Of a stretch of DNA of 33,011 nucleotides, positions 8,875 to 18,805 are shown in pieces (within the stretch, counting starts at the first letter, position 1; each line of letters opens with the position of its first letter). Origin of the DNA: Methylococcales bacterium (lineage in GTDB: Bacteria > Pseudomonadota > Gammaproteobacteria > JABHGC01); the NCBI GenBank assembly GCA_018671575.1, contig JABHHM010000496.1:1-33011 (forward strand), in the 5' to 3' direction. The position numbers were made by a program, and so were the translations under genes. The notes under the pieces were generated by a model. The model ran no database searches and was not told the DNA's origin. It saw nothing but the letters and a program-made list of their open reading frames with translations.

Positions 8875-9015
8875 GGAGTTGTCCGAGAATACATCTTTTC
8901 GCCAAGCCTGCGTTAAAGTCTGACTCAAAATGCTCATTTACACCAGTAAGCTGCACTTTTTCATCAAATATTTTCTTGTTCTGATGAAAATCTGCGTTCT
9001 CGGGCAACTTTCTAG
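8871..9015. repeat. MITE-like element copy B, tandem with copy A and sharing one CTAG
   Basis: CTAGGGAGTTGTCCGAGA ... TCTCGGGCAACTTTCTAG; shares CTCAAAATGCTCATTTACAC with copy A. Confidence 0.85.
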
Positions 9016-9037
9016 GTTTAATTTGTAATTGGAGTAC

Positions 9038-9076
9038 AAAAAAATACCTGCTGTATTTCTACATCAGGTATTTTTA
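9038..9076 (-). terminator. pnp intrinsic terminator
   Basis: AAAAATACCTGCTGTA-TTTC-TACATCAGGTATTTTT, 16-bp stem with one mismatch, A/T flanks. Confidence 0.85.
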
Positions 9077-9111
9077 TTGCTATTTTCTTAAGAGCTCAGC
9101 ATGTTTTGCAA

Positions 9112-11205
9112 CTATTGTTCTTCAGCGGTAACAGCTTTCATACTCAGTCTAATGCGACCTTGTTTATCAATTTCCAATACTTTAACTTTGATGATGTCGC
9201 CTTCAGAAAGTTTGTCGCTGACTTTTTCAACTCGTTCTTCACAAATTTGTGATATATGAACTAAGCCGTCTTTACCTGGAAGAATGGTTACAAATGCTCC
9301 AAAATCCATTAATCGAGCTACTTTTCCATCATAAATTGTACCGACTTCAACATCTGTTGTGATGAGTTCGATACGTTTTTTAGCTTCATCACTGGCTGAT
9401 TTCTCAACAGAGCTAATTTTGACAATGCCGTCATCAGAAATATCGACATCAACACCTGTGTCTTCAGTAATGGCACGAATTGTTGAGCCACCTTTACCAA
9501 TAACATCACGAATTTTATCAGGGTCAATTTTGAATGAAATGATTCTTGGAGCAAATTGAGACATTTCAACACGGGGTTGATCAATGGTTTTGTTCATTTC
9601 AGCTAATATATGTAATCTGCCGTCTTTGGCCTGATCCAATGCGGCACTCATGATTTCTTTTGTGATGCCGTCAATTTTAATGTCCATTTGTAATGCATTG
9701 ATGCCTTTTTCGGTACCTGCAACTTTAAAATCCATATCGCCAAGATGATCTTCATCTCCCATGATATCGGTTAGTACAGAAAATTTATCGCCTTCTTTAA
9801 TAAGTCCCATGGCAACTCCAGCAACAGGTGCTTTTAGCGGTACGCCAGCATCCATCATGGATAAGCTGCTTCCGCAAACAGATGCCATTGAGCTAGAGCC
9901 ATTAGACTCAGTGATTTCAGAAACGACTCTAATGGCATAAGGGAAATCATCAAAAGAAGGTAAAACTGCTTGTACGCCACGACGAGCTAGGCGGCCGTGA
10001 CCGATTTCGCGACGTTTAGGGCTACCAACCATGCCTGTTTCACCAACACAATATGGAGGGAAGTTGTAATGTAGCATGAAGTGTTCTCTTCTTTCGCCTT
10101 CTAGAGCATCGATCAGTTGAGAGTCTCTGTTTGTTCCTAAAGTTGTCACAACAATGGCTTGTGTTTCTCCGCGGGTAAATAATGCTGAGCCATGAGTTCT
10201 GGGTAATACACCAGTTCTTACAGATATTGCTCGGACAGTTTTGGTATCTCTGCCATCAATGCGTTTTTCACCTGCAATAATTTGGTTTCTTACGGTTGAT
10301 TTTTCTAATGCTTCAATACTATTTTTAACATCTGCCTCAGAAAAACTGTCTTCTGCGCCAGTTGCTAACTGGTTTACCGCTTTGTTTCGGGTTTCTGCCA
10401 AAGTGTCTTGTCTTTTTAATTTATCCGCAATGTTGTAGCCAGAAGCTATTTCTTCGCCGATTAGGTCTTTTACTGCATTATTGACTGCATCATTGGCTTC
10501 AGGTTTTTGCCAGTCCCATGCGTCTTTACCTGCTTCTTCTTTAAATTCTTTGATTGCATTAATTGCTGTTTGCATTTGTTCGTGACCATAGACAACAGCA
10601 CCTAGCATGATTTCTTCTGATAATTGGTCTGCTTCAGATTCAACCATCAATACAGCCTGGTCTGTACCTGCAACGACTAGATCAAGGTCTGATTCTTCTA
10701 ATACGCTTAAAGTAGGGTTGAGTACATATTCACCGTTAATGTAGCCAACTCTGGCTGCACCAATCGGACCGCTAAATGGCATTCCAGAAAGTGAAACAGC
10801 GGCTGATGCGCCTAGTAGGGCAGGGATGTCTGGGTCAATGTCTGGGTTAAGTGACATAACAGTAGCAACAACTTGTACTTCGTTGGTGAAGCCCTCTGGG
10901 AAAAGAGGTCTCAACGGTCTATCTATTAAACGTGATGTCAGTGTTTCTTTTTCGTTGGGACGTCCTTCTCTTTTGAAAAATCCACCAGGAATTTTCCCAG
11001 CCGCATAGGTTTTTTCCATGTAATTGACTGTTAATGGAAAAAAGTCTCTACCTTCGATGGCTTCTTTTTTTCCAACTGCAGTGACCATTACCGATGTGCC
11101 GTCAATGTCAACAATAACCGCAGCGCTACTTTGTCGAGCAATTTCTCCCGTTTCAAAAGTGACTGTTTGATTACCAAATTGAAATTGTTTTTTAATTGAA
11201 TTCAC
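9112..11205 (-). CDS. pnp: polyribonucleotide nucleotidyltransferase
   Basis: 697 aa; [58 protein letters not shown]-terminal KH ([15 protein letters not shown]) and S1 ([18 protein letters not shown]). Confidence 0.99.
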   Translation of the reverse strand: MNSIKKQFQFGNQTVTFETGEIARQSSAAVIVDIDGTSVMVTAVGKKEAIEGRDFFPLTVNYMEKTYAAGKIPGGFFKREGRPNEKETLTSRLIDRPLRPLFPEGFTNEVQVVATVMSLNPDIDPDIPALLGASAAVSLSGMPFSGPIGAARVGYINGEYVLNPTLSVLEESDLDLVVAGTDQAVLMVESEADQLSEEIMLGAVVYGHEQMQTAINAIKEFKEEAGKDAWDWQKPEANDAVNNAVKDLIGEEIASGYNIADKLKRQDTLAETRNKAVNQLATGAEDSFSEADVKNSIEALEKSTVRNQIIAGEKRIDGRDTKTVRAISVRTGVLPRTHGSALFTRGETQAIVVTTLGTNRDSQLIDALEGERREHFMLHYNFPPYCVGETGMVGSPKRREIGHGRLARRGVQAVLPSFDDFPYAIRVVSEITESNGSSSMASVCGSSLSMMDAGVPLKAPVAGVAMGLIKEGDKFSVLTDIMGDEDHLGDMDFKVAGTEKGINALQMDIKIDGITKEIMSAALDQAKDGRLHILAEMNKTIDQPRVEMSQFAPRIISFKIDPDKIRDVIGKGGSTIRAITEDTGVDVDISDDGIVKISSVEKSASDEAKKRIELITTDVEVGTIYDGKVARLMDFGAFVTILPGKDGLVHISQICEERVEKVSDKLSEGDIIKVKVLEIDKQGRIRLSMKAVTAEEQ

Positions 11206-11303
11206 GTTTATTTGTTTCCTTGAAAAATAAATATTCTGTTTGATGAGGTTTAGTGGTAGATAATACGATAGACATATTTGAGGTTCTGTCTGAGAGTATA
11301 TTA

Positions 11304-11347
11304 TTACTGTTAATTTATGGAATATAAATATTTTTTCATAACAGTAA
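11304..11347 (-). promoter_or_regulatory. hairpin in the pnp leader
   Basis: TTACTGTT (11304-11311) / AACAGTAA (11340-11347). Confidence 0.4.
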
Positions 11348-11447
11348 GCTGAGGTTTTTTGTGATTTCAGGCAAAATTGGTTAACAGCGTTGGCTGATAC
11401 TCAAAATTATTTCGATAAAATTGAGTTTAAAGCGAAATAAAATTACC

Positions 11448-11610
11448 TGTCTAATTTAAGTGGTGATCATAATTATTTTGATATGTTTTTCCTTCTTCGC
11501 ACTATAGTTCTGACCGAATAGATCTCTATGTGATCAGTGTTGTAGTACCAGAAGGCAAAAACCTATCTCGAAATTTTTGTTAAAAAAATTATGGTCACCT
11601 ACTTTAGATA
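11448..11610. repeat. long imperfect palindrome in the rpsO-pnp spacer
   Basis: TCTAATTTAAGTGGTGATCATAATT pairs with AATTATGGTCACCTACTTTAGA; GTTTTTCCTTCT with AGAAGGCAAAAAC; centre ATAGATCTCTAT. Confidence 0.75.
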
Positions 11611-11617
11611 AAGTTTT

Positions 11618-11887
11618 TTAACGACGTAATCCTAATCTTGAGATCAAAGTTTTATAACGGTCAGCATCTTTTCTCTTTAGGTAATCTAATAAGCTTCTGC
11701 GTTGGTTGACCATTTTAAGTAAACCACGTCTGGAATGGTTGTCTTTTTTATGGAATTTAAAATGACCAGTAAGATGATTTATTCTTGCTGAAATCAAAGC
11801 AACTTGTACTTCTGGAGAACCAGTGTCACTCGATGAAATTTTGTATTCTGAAACGATGTTGCTTTTTATGTCTGCGCTTAATGGCAT
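11618..11887 (-). CDS. rpsO: 30S ribosomal protein S15
   Basis: [61 protein letters not shown]. Confidence 0.98.
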   Translation of the reverse strand: MPLSADIKSNIVSEYKISSSDTGSPEVQVALISARINHLTGHFKFHKKDNHSRRGLLKMVNQRRSLLDYLKRKDADRYKTLISRLGLRR

Positions 11888-12243
11888 TAATTAAACTCCT
11901 AACCAAATATTTAACTTTTGTAATTTGCCGTATTCTAACTTTCGATTGTCTTTTGGACAAGTAAAATATTAAAAAAATGAAAAGTATTCATTGGTTACAT
12001 AGTGAAAATGGATGTTTTGACGGTGTATTGATTTGTTCATACATTGTTTATACATGGAAAAATATTAATTGTTTCTATGATTTAATGTCATTTATGATAG
12101 AATCTGGCAAATTTTTTTTGTTTTTGTACTCAATTTTTATGGAACACAGTATATCTAACTTTGAAAGTTTCGACGCTGGTGTTTTTTGTAAAATACCACT
12201 GTAATACTAAAATTTATCCGTTATTTTATTTAAGGAGACGTTT

Positions 12244-13431
12244 ATGATAAAACCACATGGTTCTGATGAATTGACCCCGTTATTTGTCTACGATCAGAGC
12301 AAACACCACGAATTACAAAAAGAAGCTGAAGGTTTGCCTTCTATCATTATAAATTCAGCAGCAGCAGGTAATGCTGTCATGTTAGGTGGCGGTTATTATA
12401 CCCCGTTGACTGGTTTTATGAATGTTGCAGATACCATGGGCGTTGCTGAAAAAATGCAAATGACCAATGGTTTATTTTGGCCGACACCAGTTATCAATTT
12501 AAATAAAAATGTTGATGCCATTAAAGATGCTAAACGTATTGCATTGCGTGATCCCAATGTGGATGGTAACCCTGTATTAGCGATTCAAGATGTTGAAGCC
12601 ATAGAAACACTGACTGATGCACAAATTGATGTCATTACTGAGAAAGTTTATGGAACGTTGGATCCTGAGCATCCTGGCGTAGCCACTTTCAGAGATTCTG
12701 GCAATATTGTGGTTTCTGGTCCTATTCAAGTGCTTAGTTTTAGTTATTTTCAAACAGAATTCCCCGATACGTTCAGAACTGCTGTTGAAATTCGTAACGA
12801 AATTAAAGAGCATGGCTGGAATAAAATAGTTGCATTCCAAACCAGAAACCCAATGCATAGAGCGCATGAAGAATTATGTCGAATGGCTTCAGAGCAAATT
12901 GGTACAGATGGTATTTTAATTCACATGTTATTGGGAAAACTGAAGCCAGGAGATATCCCTGCTCCAGTTCGTGATGCCTCTATTAGAAAAATGGTTGAGG
13001 TTTATTTTCCAGCCAATACTGTTATGGTAACGGGTTATGGTTTTGATATGTTGTATGCAGGCCCAAGAGAAGCGGTATTGCATGCTGTTTTTCGTCAAAA
13101 CTGTGGTTGTACTCATTTTATTATCGGCCGTGATCATGCTGGAGTCGGTGATTATTATGGTGCATTTGAAGCACAAACAATTTTTGATGATGAAGTGCCA
13201 GAAGGTGCTTTGGATATAGAAATTTTTCGAGCTGACCACACTGCTTATTCAAAAATATTAAACAAAGTTGTGATGATGAAAGATGTTCCTGATCATACCA
13301 AAGAAGACTTTGTTTTATTGTCAGGTACTAAGGTTAGAGAAATGTTGGCTGAAGGCAAAGCGCCTCCTCCAGAATTTTCAAGACCTGAAGTTGCCGAGAT
13401 TTTGATGGCTCATTATCAGAATCAAGGTTAG
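12244..13431 (+). CDS. sat: sulfate adenylyltransferase (ATP sulfurylase), dissimilatory Sat type
   Basis: FQTRNPMHRAHEEL motif, HxxH-type active site, GRDHAGVGDYY; RBS AAGGAGA. Confidence 0.97.
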   Translation: MIKPHGSDELTPLFVYDQSKHHELQKEAEGLPSIIINSAAAGNAVMLGGGYYTPLTGFMNVADTMGVAEKMQMTNGLFWPTPVINLNKNVDAIKDAKRIALRDPNVDGNPVLAIQDVEAIETLTDAQIDVITEKVYGTLDPEHPGVATFRDSGNIVVSGPIQVLSFSYFQTEFPDTFRTAVEIRNEIKEHGWNKIVAFQTRNPMHRAHEELCRMASEQIGTDGILIHMLLGKLKPGDIPAPVRDASIRKMVEVYFPANTVMVTGYGFDMLYAGPREAVLHAVFRQNCGCTHFIIGRDHAGVGDYYGAFEAQTIFDDEVPEGALDIEIFRADHTAYSKILNKVVMMKDVPDHTKEDFVLLSGTKVREMLAEGKAPPPEFSRPEVAEILMAHYQNQG

Positions 13432-13544
13432 GGGATGCGCAATAAATAAACATCCAACTTGCTTGTTTTTTTGTCCACCTTTTTTCGCCTCAAAGGTGAA
13501 CAAAAATCCTGCGCAATTTGGACATTTATTTATTTCGCCTCCCC
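13431..13544. repeat. palindromic MITE-like element starting at the sat stop codon, flanked by TTA(G)
   Basis: GGGGATGCGCAATAAATAAACATCCAA vs reverse-complemented right end GGGGAGGCGAAATAAATAAATGTCCAA; inner CACCTTT/AAAGGTG; TTAG at 13428-13431 and 13545-13548. Confidence 0.75.
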
Positions 13545-13596
13545 TTAGTTATAGCTGTTTTAATGGTTAAAACTAAAAAAACTAAAAAAACTAAAA

Positions 13597-13630
13597 GCGC
13601 TCAGTGTTTAACATTGGGCGTTTTTTTTAT
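13597..13630 (+). terminator. intrinsic terminator downstream of sat
   Basis: CGCTCAGTG-TTTAA-CATTGGGCG followed by a T-run. Confidence 0.8.
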
Positions 13631-13653
13631 GTCAAAAATATTTAAGGGATGAG

Positions 13654-13845
13654 CACGAAATAACTTCTCGTTCTTGACTCCATCTTCACTTCGTCTTCAA
13701 ATGAATGGAGCATAAGTTTTGATAAACCTCATCTAAATCTTCAATCATAAATGCTTGAAAAGAATAACTATTTCTGCACTTTTATTCAATCAGGCCATTT
13801 AAATCCAAAATAAATATGAAACCAAGAACGGGAAGTTGTTTGGTG
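13654..13845. repeat. element with 23-nt imperfect terminal inverted repeats, just downstream of tilS
   Basis: CACGAAATAACTTCTCGTTCTTG (13654-13676) vs reverse complement of 13823-13845, CACCAAACAACTTCCCGTTCTTG. Confidence 0.65.
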
Positions 13846-13852
13846 TCCGTTT

Positions 13853-15178
13853 CTAATTGTTGGGTTCTAAAATAATATTCATACCCATTTCATCTTTGTT
13901 GATAACGTTATAGGGTTGACATATCCATAATCCAACCACTGCGGCCAATTCTCCATTAATAAATAATAATGGAATGCGATCTCGTTGCCAGGGTTTGATT
14001 TTATGTTCTTGAAATAATTTCTTTAAAGACTGATGGTGTTTTTTATTGGGTAGTAGGCAATGTTCTCCGCCTTGTCTAAATTTTACTGTTATTTGCTTTG
14101 CCGTGGATTTTATACCTCGTCCTTTGATTGGGTTGCAAACTAAATTACCTATATTGGCAGGTAGTGCCAGCACTTCGTTGATTGGTAATTTTGCTTGCCA
14201 GTTGGTATTAAATTTTTTCAAAGGGGGCATGATGAATAATTGTTTGTTGTATCTTCTAATTTCTCCATACTGCCATGTGAGCACTGGCATTTTATCAGAG
14301 TTGGCAATTATTACATTATTGATTACTTCTCTAAGCTGAGTGTCGCTGGGGACGCGATAGCCTGACTGTCTGATCCAAAAACGGATTAGGTTTTTTTGCC
14401 TGATATGGCTTAAATTTTCGAGTTGTTCCGTGTTTAATGTATTGTTGTGAGATAGCTCGTCAAGGTCTGTTTGAGCAACATCATCTAAAATTGTTTGAGC
14501 TTCAGCCATATGATGTGAGCTTCTTAAAACTGTTTGGTTTAATGCTGGCCAGCGTTTGTTTAAATTAGGTAGTATTTGATGGCGTAAAAAATTTCGGTCA
14601 AAGTTAGTATTTGTATTGCTGGGGTCTTCAATCCAGGTGAGTTGATATTGCTTTGCGTAGTCGATAATGTTCGCTCGTGATTGCTCTAATAGAGGTCTGA
14701 GCAATTTTCCATGGCCAAAAGTAAGTATTTTTGGCATAGCTGATAAACCTTTAACGCCACTTCCTCTAAAAAGTTGCAGTAAAAATGTTTCAGTCTGGTC
14801 ATTGATGTGATGTGCCGTTAATAAGTAATCATTGGTTGATATAATTTCTCTAAAAGCCTGATAGCGTGCTTCCCTAGCCATTGCTTCAAGGCTTTCTCCA
14901 TTCGATAAATTAACCTTAACGTTGATGGTTTTAAAATCAATGTTTAATTGGGTGCATAATTGAGCACATCGATTGCTCCATGATGCTGATTCTGTGTGTA
15001 GGTTGTGGTTAATATGAATGGCAATAATGGTTTGGGTGAGTTGCTGGCGAACAGTGTGTAATAAATGTAATAGTACAACTGAGTCAATGCCACCACTCAA
15101 AGCAATAACCAATCGACTGGTATTCGCTGATTTAAATGATTTTAATTGTTGTAAAATATAAAATTTATCGAGTTTCAT
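13853..15178 (-). CDS. tilS: tRNA(Ile)-lysidine synthase
   Basis: VIALSGGIDSVVLLHLL PP-loop, HHINDQTETFLLQLFRGSGVKGLSAMP. Confidence 0.97.
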   Translation of the reverse strand: MKLDKFYILQQLKSFKSANTSRLVIALSGGIDSVVLLHLLHTVRQQLTQTIIAIHINHNLHTESASWSNRCAQLCTQLNIDFKTINVKVNLSNGESLEAMAREARYQAFREIISTNDYLLTAHHINDQTETFLLQLFRGSGVKGLSAMPKILTFGHGKLLRPLLEQSRANIIDYAKQYQLTWIEDPSNTNTNFDRNFLRHQILPNLNKRWPALNQTVLRSSHHMAEAQTILDDVAQTDLDELSHNNTLNTEQLENLSHIRQKNLIRFWIRQSGYRVPSDTQLREVINNVIIANSDKMPVLTWQYGEIRRYNKQLFIMPPLKKFNTNWQAKLPINEVLALPANIGNLVCNPIKGRGIKSTAKQITVKFRQGGEHCLLPNKKHHQSLKKLFQEHKIKPWQRDRIPLLFINGELAAVVGLWICQPYNVINKDEMGMNIILEPNN

Positions 15179-15274
15179 GGTGTTAATTCTAAAAAATCAG
15201 CTAGATCTCTAGGCGATTAAAAATAATTATCTTATTCTTAATTATGTCTAATAACAATTAAAACAGGCTAACTC

Positions 15275-16897
15275 ATGGCAAAAACTAAAAAGAATAAAAA
15301 ACCAAGAAAAAATACCAGTAGTACAACCAATACACTGAAAAATTTGCGTGCAAAACGAGGTGGTAAGAAACATATTGTTAAGTTGTTGCAATTGGGAATG
15401 GATCAGCATCAATCGGGTAACTTTGTTGGTGCGGAATCATCTTATATGAAAATTTTAGAAATACAGGAAGATCATTCTGATGCGCTCTATTTTTTAAGTG
15501 TTATTTATTTTGACAGGAATGAAGTCGATAAGTCTGAATTTTATATTCGCAAAGCCATTGCCTCAAATTCTAAAATTGCTGATTATCATATGGATCTTGG
15601 TAATGTTTTGCGGGAGAAAAATAAACTAGAAGAGGCTATTAGTTCCTATAAGAAAACAGTTGAATTAAAGCCATCTTATGCTGAAGCTTATTTTAATTTG
15701 GGATATGTTTTTAAAGAATTAAATGATAATTTGTCTGCTATCGATAATTACCAGCAGGCATTACGTCATAACCCTGAAATGGTTGAAGCGCATGTGCAGT
15801 TAGGGCATCTATTTTTAGATATGCGCGATGCAGTGTCTGCGGAAGATCACTTTCGTAAGGTGTTGGTTATTAATGGTACACACAGTGATGCTTATAATAA
15901 GCTTGGACAGGCATTGGCTATGCAAAATAATTGGGAGTCATCGCAACAGGCTTACACTGAATCGTTGAAGTTAAACCCAATGGAGCCAGAAACACATTAC
16001 CATTTGTCTCTTAGTTATTTGTCGGCAGGTCATTATGCAGAAGGTTGGACAGAGTATGAGTGGCGTTTGAAAAGAAAAGAGTATGAAGATAAAAGAACCT
16101 ATATTAAGCCTAGATGGGATGGCAGTCCTTTAAATGGTAAGACATTATTAATAACGACGGATGGAAGTTTGCAGGAGAGTATCCTTTTTTCTCGATTTTT
16201 AACTCAAATAAACACATTAAATGGTCAAATAATTTTTGAATGTCAAAAAGAATTATCAACATTATTTGTAGCCAATCAATTTGCAGATAAAGTGTTGACT
16301 AAAATTGTAGAAGAGCAACCAGCCACATCTTTTGATGTTTATATTCCTTTGTCCAGTGTGCCAAATTGTCTCAATATTACAGCTGATTCCATCAATTTTT
16401 CAAATCCAGTTTTTGAGATTCCATTTGCCACCAGAAATTATTGGGATTCACAAAAAACTCCAGGTAAGCTGCGAATTGGTGTTTCCAAAACAACTCAATT
16501 ATGTGATGGTTTTTTTGATAAATTAAAAGAGTTTAAACATGAAAATATTGAATTTGTTAATTTAGACAGTGAAATCAGTTTGCTTAAAAATGACGGCTGG
16601 CTAACCCAAATAAAATTTCCAGCGGTGGAAACTCCGTTGGTGAATTTAAGTGGACTCATACAATCATTGGATTTAATCATTGCTGAGGATAGTTTAGCTG
16701 CTTATGTTGCTGGAGCTCTTGAAAAGCCGACGTGGGTTGTTTTGCCAAGGCATTATTCATGGGTTTGGATTGCTGATGGGGTAGATTCGAGTTGGTATCC
16801 ATCTCATCAATTATTAAAAGCAGATCAACAAAATCAGTGGGATGGTGTGTTTTCTAAGATTATGGAACAGCTTGTTAGTTTGGCAGTTGAAGAGTGA
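15275..16897 (+). CDS. TPR-repeat protein with C-terminal GT9/OGT-like domain
   Basis: Tandem TPRs (YHMDLGNVLREKNKLEEAISSYKKTVELKPSYAEAYFNLGYVF...), then YAEGWTEYEWRLKRKEYE... and AEDSLAAYVAGALEKPTWVVLPRHYSWVWI. Confidence 0.85.
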   Translation: MAKTKKNKKPRKNTSSTTNTLKNLRAKRGGKKHIVKLLQLGMDQHQSGNFVGAESSYMKILEIQEDHSDALYFLSVIYFDRNEVDKSEFYIRKAIASNSKIADYHMDLGNVLREKNKLEEAISSYKKTVELKPSYAEAYFNLGYVFKELNDNLSAIDNYQQALRHNPEMVEAHVQLGHLFLDMRDAVSAEDHFRKVLVINGTHSDAYNKLGQALAMQNNWESSQQAYTESLKLNPMEPETHYHLSLSYLSAGHYAEGWTEYEWRLKRKEYEDKRTYIKPRWDGSPLNGKTLLITTDGSLQESILFSRFLTQINTLNGQIIFECQKELSTLFVANQFADKVLTKIVEEQPATSFDVYIPLSSVPNCLNITADSINFSNPVFEIPFATRNYWDSQKTPGKLRIGVSKTTQLCDGFFDKLKEFKHENIEFVNLDSEISLLKNDGWLTQIKFPAVETPLVNLSGLIQSLDLIIAEDSLAAYVAGALEKPTWVVLPRHYSWVWIADGVDSSWYPSHQLLKADQQNQWDGVFSKIMEQLVSLAVEE

Positions 16898-17045
16898 TTA
16901 GGGGTGATTCAAAATTAACCTTTAAATTTGATCGTCCCTTGGTTGTTGATCCGACAATACTAACAGTATGTCTTAAAATCTTTGATTTTACTTTGTTAAA
17001 TAGTTTTAATATGGAGGAGCTTCCAACTATTAACAGGTAAAAGCA

Positions 17046-18785
17046 ATGAAAAAATATCTATTACTATTGATTCCCTTTTTTATCTTTTCTCCTGTGGTCA
17101 TGGGGGAATTTATTGAACTTTCTCCTGCATTTTCATCAGGCTTATATAAAAAAGCCAGCCAAGTAGGGGAGCAGCAATCTGGTGTGTATAACAAAGAATT
17201 TATTGTAAATTCGGGTAACAGTGGAAAAGTCATTTTTGTTATACCTCCAGGAGTGGATCGGTTTTATGTTTCAAACATGGGGGTTAATTCCTGGAATTGT
17301 TTTGCCAGTTTTAATTGTTACTATGGTCATTCGCTGAATAATTACAGTAATTCTTCTAGTTACAATCTAAAAACTTCTACGGGTTATACCACAACTTTTA
17401 TTTTCAATGCAAATGATCCTTCCGTATTACGAAAAGAGCCTTCTGCTGTTGAAATGTCTGGGTATTTTCTGATTAATAATACCAGTCCTAGTCAGTGGAA
17501 ATTGATGTCACTTTCCGTGACATTAAGAGTTAGTGATTTAAATGCATATAATGCATGGGTGGACAAGATTAATGGAAATACGCCAAAACCATTACCAGAA
17601 ACACCACCAAAATTAATTTTTCCTGCCAATGATTCAATATTTCCTGGTTCAACTAAAACTTTGAGCTTGAAATGGCAAGCCAGTAATGTAAAAAACTATA
17701 GCATTAGAGTGGAAGATATGACTGGAGCTGTTTTTAATGATGCCCGAAATAATTGTGCAGGTGATCCTCATTATATTTGTATTGATGGGTTTCAGAAAAA
17801 TGAAATTGATATTTCTGTGATTGCTGGACATAAATACCGTTGGTGGGTACATGCTGATGGTGTCAGCAGTGCTAACTTATCTACTTTTAGTGTCGAACAG
17901 GAAAAAGTGGTTAATGGTTGTGTTTCGGAGCAACTAACACAGCATTTAAATCAGTCGAATGAAATACAAAATAACCTACGTTTTTTTCGTGATCAGACAT
18001 TGCAAGAGTCAGAAAAAGGGCAGCATCTTATTCGGCTTTATTATAAGCATTCGGCTGAAATGAAGTCTTTGGTTACTAAAAAATGGGCATTGAAAATATT
18101 AGGTTTTCGTTTATTGTTAAGAATGAATTATGCTGTGCTAATGGATAAAAAAGGAATTGATGTTATCCCATTTAATGATGGATACAGTAAAATTGCACAT
18201 CAATTTATTGATATTGCACAGCGTTATGGCAGTGATGAGTTGAATGAGGATTTTGAAGAGTTGCATGAGTTGATTGATGTATTGCACGGCTTGACTGCTG
18301 AGGAAATTAAAGATGAATTATTTGTTGTAGAATTGCCCACTCCCACTCCCACTCCTTCTCCTTCTCCTTCTCCAATGGTTCCAACGGTGCAACTTGATTA
18401 TGATGATCAAAAACATGCTGAAACAGTAGTGCGAAGAATGACAAATGGTGATAGTTATAGCGTGCGCTTCGTTACACGTAATGATGTGGCCAATGGGAGG
18501 GTCTCATTGGCTGAGTATGCGGGTGAAATTCCTGTTCGAACGGTGGTTATTTCACGTACAATGGGTGATTTGAATATTTATAATAAAGACAATCTTGTGA
18601 GTATTTCAATTCAAAACTCACTGGTTTTTAGTATCGGTGTAAATCAGCGAGGATTTAGGCGTTTGGAACCAAATACAGAATATTTTATTAATTTTGTAAA
18701 TCGAGATTTACTTAAAAGTCCAGCAGTTGATAATTGTTTCGTAGGTCAGCAATGTGGTTTTCATTTGGTTTTTGGACAGCAATAG
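17046..18785 (+). CDS. secreted protein of unknown function with Pro-Thr/Pro-Ser hinge
   Basis: Signal peptide MKKYLLLLIPFFIFSPVVMG; PTPTPTPSPSPSP linker encoded at ~18337-18373. Confidence 0.75.
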   Translation: MKKYLLLLIPFFIFSPVVMGEFIELSPAFSSGLYKKASQVGEQQSGVYNKEFIVNSGNSGKVIFVIPPGVDRFYVSNMGVNSWNCFASFNCYYGHSLNNYSNSSSYNLKTSTGYTTTFIFNANDPSVLRKEPSAVEMSGYFLINNTSPSQWKLMSLSVTLRVSDLNAYNAWVDKINGNTPKPLPETPPKLIFPANDSIFPGSTKTLSLKWQASNVKNYSIRVEDMTGAVFNDARNNCAGDPHYICIDGFQKNEIDISVIAGHKYRWWVHADGVSSANLSTFSVEQEKVVNGCVSEQLTQHLNQSNEIQNNLRFFRDQTLQESEKGQHLIRLYYKHSAEMKSLVTKKWALKILGFRLLLRMNYAVLMDKKGIDVIPFNDGYSKIAHQFIDIAQRYGSDELNEDFEELHELIDVLHGLTAEEIKDELFVVELPTPTPTPSPSPSPMVPTVQLDYDDQKHAETVVRRMTNGDSYSVRFVTRNDVANGRVSLAEYAGEIPVRTVVISRTMGDLNIYNKDNLVSISIQNSLVFSIGVNQRGFRRLEPNTEYFINFVNRDLLKSPAVDNCFVGQQCGFHLVFGQQ

Positions 18786-18805
18786 TCAGGTTGTTTAGTG
18801 TCGCC

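Noticed and set aside
8749-8937. 62-aa minus ORF
   Set aside because: Lies inside the tandem MITE copies, with no RBS or recognisable protein.
11977-12204. 75-aa plus ORF upstream of sat
   Set aside because: AT-rich, no homology recognised; likely the sat leader/promoter region.
13569-13595. CTAAAAAAA short tandem repeat
   Set aside because: Low-complexity A-rich run next to the terminator; no further structure.
18337-18373. CCCACT/CCTTCT tandem repeat as a phase-variable tract
   Set aside because: Units are 6 bp, so unit-number changes stay in frame; it simply encodes a PT/PS hinge.
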